This document shows positions 34,015 to 44,508 of a stretch of DNA of 64,000 nt, one piece after another. This DNA is from Zoroaster sp. YZ-2022 (taxonomy: Eukaryota; Echinodermata; Asteroidea; Forcipulatida; Zoroasteridae). A program made the position numbers and the translations under genes. The notes under the pieces are model-generated. The model searched no databases, was not told the origin of the DNA, and was given only the letters and a program-made list of their open reading frames with translations. The stretch is from positions 27,262,366 through 27,326,365 of the forward strand of contig CM055816.1 of assembly GCA_029582265.1 (NCBI GenBank), written 5' to 3'. Positions within the stretch are counted from its first letter, which is position 1; each line of letters opens with the position of its first letter.

Positions 34015-34945
34015 AACCAAAGTTGTTGATCTGTAATTATTTTCAGACGGTTAGATGTCAGAATGACTGATAAGATAGACTTATCCCTAACCATGCTTAA
34101 ATTCAACAATAACTTTAACATTATAATGGATCATATTGCCCACAGTAGTAAACAAAAGAAACATAATTGTTCAAGCTGATAGATTTAGTTGCGACCAGCA
34201 GCAGCAGGCTTAACACTTTTCTGACGTGGGATTTTTGTTGTATCTATAGCAAGGCTTATTTGAACCCTTTCAAACATCAATTAGCAAAAACATTATTACT
34301 ATTTCTTACACATCCATATCCGTTGTAAACATAATCCTTCCATCATATAGGTGCAGTAGGTATTTAAGTATTATACCGCAGCCATCTTTGCTTTCCTGTA
34401 CACAAGTCTATGAGAATCAGAATGAGGCACATGTACAACTGAACCAGTAGACTGCTTCCTCACAATGTGATGGTTCCAATCATAACGATACCGCCTGTAG
34501 ATAGGGAACGTGACTATGATAGACGTGTGTGAGGAACAAACAATACACAATGGCCAATAATGGTTCCATTGGGGGTAAAGCAATAATGTAATAATTGGCG
34601 CCCTCACCGACGTGGCTCAGTCTATTGTACTGGATCTGGTAGCATTTTTAAGGTTTATAGCAGGCATTCAAAGTGACAAATCCGCACCGTGGTGGGGAGG
34701 GGGGCGGGCACTTCCCAACCATCACTTTTAAAAAGGACCTGGGTCTCCCTACTTTTCAACCAAATTGGTCATACAGCCTTGAGTGAATGATTTTCCTAAA
34801 TTATTAAATTCAAATATCTCCAAAATATGCACAAATCTTTCAAAACTGATATTGTCCAAATTGTCTAAAATTATTTCTAATTTTTCAGAATTTCATTATT
34901 ATAATGTTTTTAAATTAATGTTTCAAACCCAAATGATTTGTTTTA
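34015..34945 (+). repeat. Insertion in A2 containing a unit B fragment
   Basis: Absent from A1 at about 5100-5130. 34365-34600 is a copy of the unit B segment seen at 16535, 31645 and 18905. The rest is A+T-rich with a G-rich spot at about 34691-34710. No gene is seen. Confidence 0.6.
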
Positions 34946-35394
34946 TTCATGGAGATCCGTTTAGGGGTGGTCATTGGAATGTTGACGATTAGGATAAACA
35001 AAATCTACAACGATGGGCACAGTCATCTCCTGGATCACAGTCGTCTCTGCCTAGGACGGGGAAGGGGTTAGGAAGTCACTGTGTATATATATACCCTGTA
35101 GCTGGAGGAAAGGGAAAAGCGCCTTCCTATTGTGCTCGCCAACCCCGCCCCCGACACCCCAAGAGATCGTGGCCGGAATCCAACACTGGTTTAACACTGC
35201 TGGTTCCAAATTGGGGCACGAAGGATATAATGATCAGACCATGTGGAAACACGTTGAAACCCCATTGGACTTTTTGAGGTGTGGCAGACATAGGAGGCGC
35301 TTTTCAGAATGGGTAAATCTTGTGTAACTGCAAGATTTCACCCGATCTAAACAGCGCCCTCTTTTTGTTAGGAGACGGAGAGGAGGAAAGGGAT

Positions 35395-35692
35395 GGACGG
35401 GGGGAGAGGAAGGGGAGCAAATGCCGTGTAATCCGATAAATATCAAGGGCAAATAAATACGCTGGGACGTAGGATGCCCCTTGATATTTATTTGGTAACT
35501 TTGCATTTGATCCCCTTTCTCTCCCCACCCTAGAAGTCTCCCGTCCCTTCCTCCCAGACTCTACCCATCTAACTCCCCTCCTTCCTTTTCCTCTCCCTTT
35601 TCCCTTCCCCTTCCCTTCCTTCCCACCCCTCCCCATTCCTCTCCACCCACTTCCTCCTCCTCCCACCCCACCCAACGCCTCTCCCTATTCAG
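35395..35692. repeat. Foldback hairpin and polypyrimidine tract (A2)
   Basis: Single module equivalent to 5670-5970: a purine-rich left arm, the inverted AAATATCAAGGG pair, then a C/T tract from about 35506 to 35692. Confidence 0.65.
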
Positions 35693-38400
35693 CATCAAGT
35701 CGAAATTTAGTGAAAATTTATTTTGGTCAACTAAATTTTCGACTTAATACTGGACTTAAAAAAAGAAAAGAAAACAGTGTCCATTTGTAATGTTAGATGT
35801 CCCTTCAATAATGTCAGAGAGAGGTTTAGTTATCTATAGTCTCTGTAAACCTCCTGTCGCCGTTTGTCCTCATATGTCAGGTCACGTGGTCAAGTTTAGA
35901 AGACTTCGTTTATACACAAACTCAGAAATGAAAGAAAACATTTGTATTCGGTTCCTATCAGTATCACTCAGTTTATTGAACTTGATTCGAACCAGGTTTT
36001 TCAACAGTACTAATTTAATTGAGGTTATCCAACATTTTCAACATTTGAGTACTCAGCATTTTCAAGATAAAAATTGCCAAACACGTCAATTATTCTCCTT
36101 TGAAAATGTCTGAAATTGTGGATGGCCTCTGACAGCTAATTAATAACATCAATGCGTTATGTACAGACAATTTTCTTTTAATTACAACGATTGTTCTCAA
36201 AGATTGATATTCCTTGCTCAAAGTGAGTTTACCTGGGAAATATATTTCAATTTTGAATTGTTGTTTCAGTTGTTTCAGGTAATCAAAATAAGGATTAAAG
36301 AATGATTATATAAAACTGAGATGAATTAATGATATTACGTCATAAATTCATAATTATTTTATAATTGTTTTTCATTTAAAATGACATGTTTAACTTTAGT
36401 GACCAACATCGCTTGAGCATGGAATATATTAATATATTTTTGATTTAATCATAAAATTAAGTAAATTGTAAACAATTCAAATCCATTGTCAACAGCGACA
36501 GCTTAAATTCTGCAGACTACTTATGTACAAAAGAGGGGTCAAAAGAGAACAAAAGAGTGGTCGAAAACACATCAATTGACGGGTGCTTCGCCAAGGACAT
36601 TTCGAAGTCCGCATAATTCAACAGATTGTAATTGTTGACAAGAGACTGAGGTATATGTAAATTCTACAAATATATTCAAATATTCATTTAAAAGATTTCA
36701 ATAAAGATTTCTAAGAAACAGATACACTTAAATAATTTCACAACATTTTGCCCGAGTCACTGGCTAACAATTACTGGCTAATGGAATGTATTTTTTTTGT
36801 ATTTTTTATATTTTTGTACATTTTCTTTGTTTTAGTATTTATTGTATTTTTTTTTTGTATTTATTATTATTAATTATTAATAAGACCATGTAATAAATAA
36901 TAAACTAGTGATAGTCCTTTCAAATCGAAAAATCAGGTCGGGTTGATTCATTGTATTTATTTATTTTCACCACATACAGCTACAACGCTGCTGCTTTCAT
37001 TGTAATCTCGTTTGGAGAAAAATTACCGGACGGCTGAACTGGGATTATTTTACCATTCATATCCATTGTGAATATGCTGGTAGGGAGATGCGATTGGAAC
37101 TACCTACCAAATGTTTGTTTTTGGTTTTATATTATTGGACAATTATTTAACCATTTGTTGGATATAAAATATATAATAGAAATCAAGTCAGGCCTAATCC
37201 ATTAGGTTGAGCAAGGACGATCACCTTAATTAATATTTTGTTGACATGGTCTGTTATTTGTTCACATTTTAGTATTAACCTTTTTCGGTAGTAAGTAAAA
37301 TCCACTAAACAAAGCTAAACACACCATTCACATATGACTTAGACCCGTAGACTAGTTTGAAAATAACGGATTGGATGGCTTGAAGAGATTGTATACAACA
37401 CTATTACTAGTAATTATGTCTATAAATGCATCCATACTTTAAAAGAATGAAGAGATATGTATACATTAAATTGAAAGTTTCAGTTTATTCTCGTCGTTAA
37501 AGAGAAAATAGTGAACATGTAATCCGATTTGTTTGCATGTATTCAAATGTAGAAAATACATTTCTCACGTTTTACAGAATGTCAGACGGAATGATTTCTC
37601 TAGATGTTTGGTACGAGCAAATAACTTCACATAAAGTAAGTTTTTAGATTATAATTTAGTAATCGTGTAATCAGGTGATTACCAAAGGTGTACACTAACA
37701 TTGCACATTTTTTCCAATGGAACCCATTACACATTTGTCGCAACTACACAATGATGTTTCAAAGTATCATTAGGTTAAACACCAGAGCAAGTGCAACATG
37801 TCTGGGGGGGGGGGTCATTCTCAAATACAGATCCCCAATCTACGGGCCAGTGTTTACGATACTAATATGATTACATTTGCAAATATGATGTCATTTTCAG
37901 TGCAGTGCATACATTTATAATTACACTTACATTCAGACAAACTTTAAACACCAAATATATTTTTCTATAATGACCAAACAAATCGCTGAAAGGTCGAAGC
38001 CTTTTCATGATTCCTAGCTTGGGGCTATCAATTATATTGTTAATCTCAAGAGATTTAATTTTCCAAAATAGTGAAACAGTTTGTTAAATCGTTTAAAAAC
38101 ATTTTTTTTAAATTAAAAAAATAAAAATAAACTGAACTTCCTTTCAATATGAGGTTTTCAATAATAGATATAAATAGATACCCTTTTCAGCCCCTGTTAT
38201 TATTATTATTATTATTTGTAAACAAATAATTAGGGTGGAAAACACACCTTTTTGGCCTAAACACAAAATATAAGGCCTATAATAACATTTATTTATTTAG
38301 AATTATTTGTAATTAAATGATAAAGGTAGGCGTGATGTGTTAGGTGATTGTGGGTAGACGGGAAACACATGTTTTTGACCGCCAAATAAAGCTACAATTT

Positions 38401-38406
38401 TTTATT
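38401..38406 (-). terminator. Candidate poly(A) signal of the intact gene
   Basis: AATAAA on the minus strand about 29 bases beyond the stop codon of 38435-39481. It supports a single-exon gene ending here, though a GTAAGT splice-donor-like word overlaps the last codons. Confidence 0.45.
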
Positions 38407-38434
38407 ATGTTTTTCCAACATGTTTCCAGTAATG

Positions 38435-39481
38435 TTAATTGGTGTACTTACATGTCTGTTCACGCGTTTTCATGCTGGATGCTTTGAGAGGATAGTAGTT
38501 ATGCCAGAGACGCCACGTAATGCCTTTGCGATACTGATTCTGCCCATCTGGGTAATAACAACCATTTAAGTGAGATTGGTGACAGGCATTAAACCACCAA
38601 GCTCCTTCATAGATTTGTGCACAATTCCCCACATTCGCATCATTGTCATTATCCTTTGTTGTGAAGTACATTCCCTTGTGCGACCCAAGAGAGTCACCAG
38701 CAGTGCTGCTCACATCGTATTTGCCATAATTCAGTGTGTACTTCTCACCAGTGATTTGGAAATCCGTGTATTTCGCGAATACCGTATCGTCACTCCGATC
38801 TGTGAGATCTATGCGGAGGTCCCATGTCCCGTGTGATTTATCAGTGGTCAGACTCACCAAGTTATCATTGCCTAACCAATGCTCCCCACTTAGATCACCG
38901 AAGCCAGACTTGTAATGACTCCAATCACGATAAAAGTCAACACTGCCGTCCTCTCTGCGCTGAAATACAATCCATCCGCCACCATCAATGTCCATCTCAC
39001 AATAGACTTGGAGACCCTTACTGAATCCGTCTGGGTAGATCTTGTAGACACCACTTGTGCGGTAACCTGCCTCCATTAGTCCTTTACAACTTCTGTTGTG
39101 AGCAAAGGAGATATCAGGTAAGGAGAAGAGAGGTGTGTCTTCATTTTCATCGAAGTACACACTCTCTTGATCTTCAACGAATGATTCAGGATTCTCAGCC
39201 CTTGTGGAGTTGTTTAACTCACACAGTTTATTGCATTTATAGAAGTTGAATGACTTACAATTATTATCCATGTTACAGTCTCGTCCGCACATGACGTAAT
39301 AGGGTACAGTTTTCTTGGCATACGTGAAGTTTTTGAGCGCTCGGTTATCTGCGGGGAGATATTCGTTTGCAAGCCCACCACATTGACTTCCCAAGCTTAC
39401 CGCTTGTGATATCAGTGGTACTATAAACACGAACATCATTTTGAAATGGAGTACGCACATCAAGAGTACTTGCTGCGTCAT
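38435..39481 (-). CDS. Secreted PAN/apple + fibrinogen C-domain protein (fibrinogen-related)
   Basis: This is a 348-residue intronless frame. Residues 1-29 form a hydrophobic signal peptide. Residues 34-110 hold six Cys (34, 65, 69, 75, 83, 87) with a [17 protein letters not shown] core typical of PAN/apple domains. Residues 131-340 form a fibrinogen C domain with [14 protein letters not shown] (167-180), FYRDW (183-187), EHWLGN (200-205), an acidic DNDND calcium-loop candidate (277-281), Cys pairs 132/161 and 287/300, and GAWWFNACHQSHLNG (293-307). Family members are secreted lectin-like proteins of innate recognition or adhesion; the ligand here is unknown. Start: ATG at 39481, conserved in A1 and directly followed by the signal peptide. 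TATA and CCAAT boxes lie upstream and a poly(A) signal downstream. Cys308 replaces the Arg of the A1 copy (a CGT to TGT, CpG-type change), and the tail after residue 340 (with Cys344) is unusual. A downstream exon cannot be excluded. Confidence 0.93.
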   Translation of the reverse strand: MTQQVLLMCVLHFKMMFVFIVPLISQAVSLGSQCGGLANEYLPADNRALKNFTYAKKTVPYYVMCGRDCNMDNNCKSFNFYKCNKLCELNNSTRAENPESFVEDQESVYFDENEDTPLFSLPDISFAHNRSCKGLMEAGYRTSGVYKIYPDGFSKGLQVYCEMDIDGGGWIVFQRREDGSVDFYRDWSHYKSGFGDLSGEHWLGNDNLVSLTTDKSHGTWDLRIDLTDRSDDTVFAKYTDFQITGEKYTLNYGKYDVSSTAGDSLGSHKGMYFTTKDNDNDANVGNCAQIYEGAWWFNACHQSHLNGCYYPDGQNQYRKGITWRLWHNYYPLKASSMKTREQTCKYTN

Positions 39482-39665
39482 CTTAAATGTATTGTTTGTA
39501 TATGGGTGAAAACTTTCAAGATAAATCCAATTATATAAGTAGAACTATCGGTTTATATTCAATCAAGTATTTCGGTATCATCGGTCGACCAACTGTTTGA
39601 TTGAAACACAACTATACTGCACACGGCGCAACGGAGAAATGTAACACAGCTTCGACCGATGAGTG

Positions 39666-39774
39666 TTTATATTGAGTAGGCCTATCTGTGAACCAAAGCA
39701 TTGCATGCGTGAAGCACTGATTGGTCAAAGTGAAGTCACTGCTGAATGGTGATTTACATGTATCACCTGATTGG
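39666..39774 (-). promoter_or_regulatory. Putative core promoter of the fibrinogen-related gene
   Basis: The minus strand carries TATAAA (39671-39666) about 185 bases before the start codon, and two CCAAT boxes at 39724-39720 and 39774-39770. Order and spacing are preserved in A1. Confidence 0.4.
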
Positions 39775-40810
39775 TTGACAGAAACAAAGACTCAGCTTTA
39801 TCTGTTTTTCTTTCCTCACAAATTGGTTAAAAAAGATAAAATTATTCAATAATAGATAGTCCCGACCTGAATTGTTTTAATGTTTCGAGGAAACAAAATA
39901 TAAATTTTGCCTTTATGAATTAATACCTAATGCCTATATGAATTTGTTTAGCACATAAAATGTTTGGATGGGTGATTTTACCGAAATATTTATGAAATAA
40001 ATTAAATGGCCCAGTCCCAGCCTCCCCAATGCAGCTAACGCAATTCAACAACACTATCAGTCTATCGCCTAATTTGCGTATCCAATATTTTTGTATTTTT
40101 CAAACCCTCCCCTCCCAGGTCGAGAGAGCAGTGGGTACGAGGTATGCATAAACTACAGGAAATTCCTGGGGACGATGTTGTCGTTCATCATACCGAACAT
40201 TATTAAGCCCAACTTTCACGTACGTGACCAATTCAAAACTTAATAATTACTGTGACATTATTCGTTTTGTGTTCATTTAAATTTATTACATGGTGACCCC
40301 TAAAAATAGCAATTCTAATTTATTTCTTTTTAGAATGCCAGGAGTGTTCAATGATTGTAATGGTGTATTAGCTAAAGACAGTGTGAATCCAAGCTATAGG
40401 GTAAATGAAATGGAGAAACGCGGTACAAAATGAGCTGGAGGGATCGCATACAAACATGTATCCACCAATGGTGACACAGTGGTGACACAGTGCCTAAAAC
40501 ATATGCCTAAAAGTAGGGTCAATTTAAAGCCATGTGATTAGTGGGCCTCCTTGATCTGATAACTTGTCTCCTGGCTCCACCGATCTGTCAACTAATGCAT
40601 GACATGAATCCACGAATAAACGCACTGATTGTGCCTTTAAAGATGATCTGATATTTATTTATTTATTTCTTTGCCAACCAGTGAAATGCATGTATGCGGT
40701 TATTGGAAGCAGACCACATTTCCCATATACAAAGTATGGTGACTGAGAGAGACAAATCGGGCAAACGTTTATACCCCTCTGTGAAAACGTCGTTTAAAAC
40801 ACATCACGAC
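39775..40810. other. Upstream flank in A2, no gene seen
   Basis: Homologous to 10745-11715 with small insertions or deletions, including an extra segment near 40137-40185. No conserved frame. Confidence 0.5.
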
Positions 40811-40815
40811 AGAAA

Positions 40816-40912
40816 TCCAATTGATCCTTGATCCAATTGATCCTTGATCATTTATCCAATTGATGGTTGATCGTTGATCTTTGATCCTTGATACAATTGA
40901 TCCTTCATCCAG
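40816..40912. repeat. GATCC-type simple array (A2, short)
   Basis: About 95 bases of degenerate GATCCTTGATCCAATT words, orthologous in position to 11720-12015. Confidence 0.85.
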
Positions 40913-41476
40913 TAAATAAAATGCCGACGCGCAGGTCTGAGATGACGCGTGTGGAGACCAGAAACCAGAGACTTTGTTTTTTTTGCCTAATGTCGATCAA
41001 GCAATTTTTTTTTTTTTTTTTTTTCACTAAAAGAGTAATCAACACAGTATAATGATAATATTAATAACACTGTTAATGAAAGATATACCAACAGTACATT
41101 TGAACCTCTTTTGATGACAGACCAATTAAAGTCCAAAAAGTACAAGCTCCTAAGCAGGGGCGGATCCAAGGTGGTTGAAAAGGGGGAAAGTGCCTATAAG
41201 GGGATCACAGATAAATTTAAACCAAGATGATGAATGAGCACTTGGCCTCTTTGCCTGCCTGTCAATTTTTCAGCTCACTAAATTCCACACATTATTATTA
41301 CAGAATTTTGATAAGCCAACAAATTTTAGTTCAATTAAAATATCATTTGTCAAATTTTACTAAAAGTATAGCTCTTCAGAAAGGAAGATTTCAAGGATGT
41401 TTGACTGTCAATTTACATCAAGCGTTATGTAAAACTCTGATCAAACTTATTTTTGTTTTTCTTTTCTTTTAAGATT

Positions 41477-41686
41477 ACCAATAGTTTACAATGAATGTAA
41501 TGATGTATTCACTGGAGGCAGGGAGAATCCAGGTTTCAGTGTATTTACCAATAGTTTACAATGAATGTAATGATGTATTCACTGGAGGCAGGGAGAATCC
41601 AGGTTTCAGTGTATTTACCAATAGTTTGCAGTGAATGTAATGATGTATTAACTGGAAGCAGGGAGAATCTAGGCTGCATGGTAAAG
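41477..41686 (+). repeat. 70-bp tandem repeat, three units (A2)
   Basis: Units start at 41477, 41547 and 41617. The first two are identical or nearly so and the third matches the degenerate A1 second unit, so A2 gained one unit. Confidence 0.85.
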
Positions 41687-42481
41687 GAACGGTGAGAACA
41701 CGACACAAAAGAACACACTACCATTAAACGATGGACACACATAGAAATGTATGGTAACATAACTTGTATGATGCTATCAAGGGGAAACCTCTCCTTCCCC
41801 CAGCCCCCTCCCCCAACCACCACATCCCCTCCCCAATACATCAAATCGTTTGAGACGCAATAGAAATGGCTCATTAAGTGTTTCCATCCGCAAAGTCGGC
41901 TTGTAAATAATATATGGAGAGGGTTCAGCTCTTACTGAGAACAGACTATTGAATTTTAAGCGGTTTTTATTCGGTATTGTTGTGCTTGTAACGAGTATTA
42001 TATCTCATCCGTATAATGATAATATTAATAATACTGTCAACGAAGATCTGAAGTCTTTTTTATGACAGGCCAATTGTTTCGTTAATTGGTCCACATGCAG
42101 TCGTCTTGTATTATGCCTTATTTTTCTTAACACTTAAAATTTTAGAATAATTAATTTTATCGAAAAGAATGCCGAATATGACGAAATTTATTTCTACTTT
42201 TCATGCGTATGAACAGAAATGCAGCACACGCTCTTGTTATTTACCCTGTAGCAGACTATAACTCCAAACTCCATTCGATACGAGCACCTAAGTTAAAGGG
42301 ACAATGTCGTCATGATCAACAGGGCATGGATTCGGAGTCCTAGTTTTATTTTTCAGTCACTGTGTAATTTTCAATCACTGTGCTCATCTTAAACTAGGAC
42401 ACCAAAAGTGTGCTCTGATCATGTTATTTACCCTGTAGCAGACTATAACTCCAAACTCCATTGGATACGAGCACCTAAGTA

Positions 42482-42700
42482 AAATATGCAAGGTGTGTGG
42501 ATATTATTAGTGCATTATCCAGGTAAATATGCAAGGTGTGTGGATATTATTAGTCCATTATCCAGGTAAATATGCAAGGTGTGTGGATATTATTAGTGCA
42601 TTATCCAGGTAAATATGCAAGGTGTGTGGATATTATTAGTCCATTATCCAGGTAAATATGCAAGGTGTGTGGATATTATTAGTCCATTATCCAGGTAATA
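42482..42700 (+). repeat. 43-bp minisatellite (A2), five units
   Basis: Same unit as 13922-14297. Confidence 0.9.
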
Positions 42701-43156
42701 CTTCGGTACCATCTGGAGGGACTAATCCATTTATATGTTTTCTTTTTACGGAAAAATATGAAAATTCCAAACAAATATGACAGACTTGCTGAAACGGTAG
42801 CTTTGTACTCGTTTTTAAGCAACATTCAAACGCTAAGCCTCATACAATAAAACACTGCTACGACTGTTTGAGGATTGCTACCAGAGGTAGCCTCAAAAGA
42901 TCCCATCTTATTACACGCAGTACAATAATTAAAGCTAAACATCAACATAAAACAACCGTTGTACATGTTATGTCAATAAAATGCATCAACGAAATAAGAA
43001 TTACCGCAGAAAATACATCTCTGGGAAGCAAACTCCAAAGTTTCACCTCTCGTAGGAAATATTTGTTTTGGTTTTGTGTTTTGGAACTTTTGTGTTTTTG
43101 GAACAGTTTTCTTTGAGTTTATCGCATTACATTGACAGCTAAACTCTCAGTGGTGT

Positions 43157-43606
43157 ACCGGGGGCGCGGGATCACGGGGGAACGGGGGAAGGTGCCTGCC
43201 CCCCAGCCGAGGTCTGTGCCCCCAGTACCCCATTCACAATTTTGAAAATAGACACTCGTCACGCATTTTAAAAAGGCATAAATTACATATTATGATTATT
43301 ATAAACTGCACCCTTGACCCTGCCCCCTTCTCGATCCGCCAATGGTTTGAAACGCAATTGCAATCGAGTGTTAAATTTGAATTTCAATAACATTAATTTA
43401 CTGAATTTCAATAACAATCAATTACTAAATTAAAAGTCAAGGCCTTTGGACTTGAAAATGGAAATATTTGTTTTGGATTTGTGTTTTGAAACTTAAAGCT
43501 AAGATTTATGGTCAGTTTTCTTTGAGTTTAGCGCATTACATTGACAGCTAAACTCAGTGGCGTACCGGGGGCACGGGGGGAACGGGGGGGGGGGTGGTGA
43601 ACGGGG
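43157..43606 (+). other. Two putative G-quadruplex motifs (A2/A3 junction)
   Basis: 43157-43190 has G5, G3, G5, G5 runs. 43567-43606 has G5-N3-G6-N3-G11-N8-G4. They sit in tandem partial copies of the same roughly 400-bp module (compare 14700-14960), marking the A2/A3 join. Confidence 0.5.
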
Positions 43607-44080
43607 CACGTGCCTGCCCCCATCCAAGGTCTGTGCCCCCAGGGGCCACCATTCAAAATTTTGAAAATAGACACTCGTCACGCATTTTAAAAAGTCGTTA
43701 AATTACATATTATGCCCCCTTGACCACGCCCCCTTCTCGATCCGTCAATGGTTTGAGACGACATTGCAATCGCGTGTTGAATTTGAATTTCAATAACATT
43801 CAATTACTAAATTAAAAGTCAATGCCTTTGGACTTGAACTGGCTCATTAAGTGGAAACACCCGCAGTCAGCTTGTAAATAATATATGAGAGGTTTCAGCT
43901 CTTATTGAGAACAGACTTTTGAATTTTAAGCGGTTTTTGTTCGCTATTGTTGTGCTTTTAACGGTTATCATTTCTCACAAAATGACAATAAAACTGCAGA
44001 ACATTAATATAAATCATTTGTCAACTAGATATATGAAATTAATAAATTTGAAGTTTTGTGTTGACAGGCTAATGTTATCT
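43380..44080 (+). repeat. Unit A, fragment A3 (left part)
   Basis: Repeats the module ending unit A (ACATTGACAGCTAAACTC and the G-rich stretch) and the segment equivalent to about 41850-42030. No gene. Confidence 0.55.
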
Positions 44081-44090
44081 ACATGTATAG

Positions 44091-44314
44091 GATTCTAGCC
44101 AGCCAATCGTCATCGGGCAAGCTCGGTGGTCGAGAGGTTAAGACGTCTGCACTAGTAAGCAGGAGGTCGTGGGTTCAAATCCCGCCCGAGTCGCCTGTGA
44201 AGTTTTTCCACAGACACTCGGAAAACACCGAGTATACAGTGCTATACACACGTCGGTGTAGGGCAAAATTAAATCAATTGTTTATCACCCGACGCAAGAA
44301 TTTCAACAACCTAT
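44091..44314 (+). mobile_element. tRNA-derived SINE
   Basis: Same family as 16717-16949. A box TGGTCGAGAGG (44127-44137), B box GGGTTCAAATCCC (44171-44183), and a body with CCACAGACACTCGGAAAACA and CGTCGGTGTAGGGCAAAATT. The anticodon-arm position forms CTGC/GCAG. No clear target duplication is seen. It is better preserved in its tRNA part than the 16.7-kb copy. Confidence 0.8.
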
Positions 44315-44508
44315 GATTATTATCTCACTCAAAGCAGGGGCGGATCCAAGGTGATTGAAAAGGGGGAAACTGCTTAAAAGGGGGCCACGCATAAATTCAA
44401 AGAAATGTGAATGGGCACTTGCTCTCTTTGTCCGCCTCCAACTGATCCGCTAATTTGCCCCTAGTTCCCACGATCTGCCAATGATCCTCAGTATTACATG
44501 ATACTGAA

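Larger units (their letters stand above)
33297..43372. repeat. Unit A, copy A2 (segmental duplication)
   Basis: Colinear with 4381-14977. It carries the intact fibrinogen-related gene, one foldback/polypyrimidine module, shorter GATCC and 43-bp arrays than A1, and a longer 70-bp array. Outside the listed features I see no gene. Confidence 0.85.

Noticed and set aside
39055..39481. Extension of the A1 lectin frame upstream to 10494
   Set aside because: The extension has no ATG; the conserved ATG before the signal peptide (10455 in A1, 39481 in A2) is the better start.
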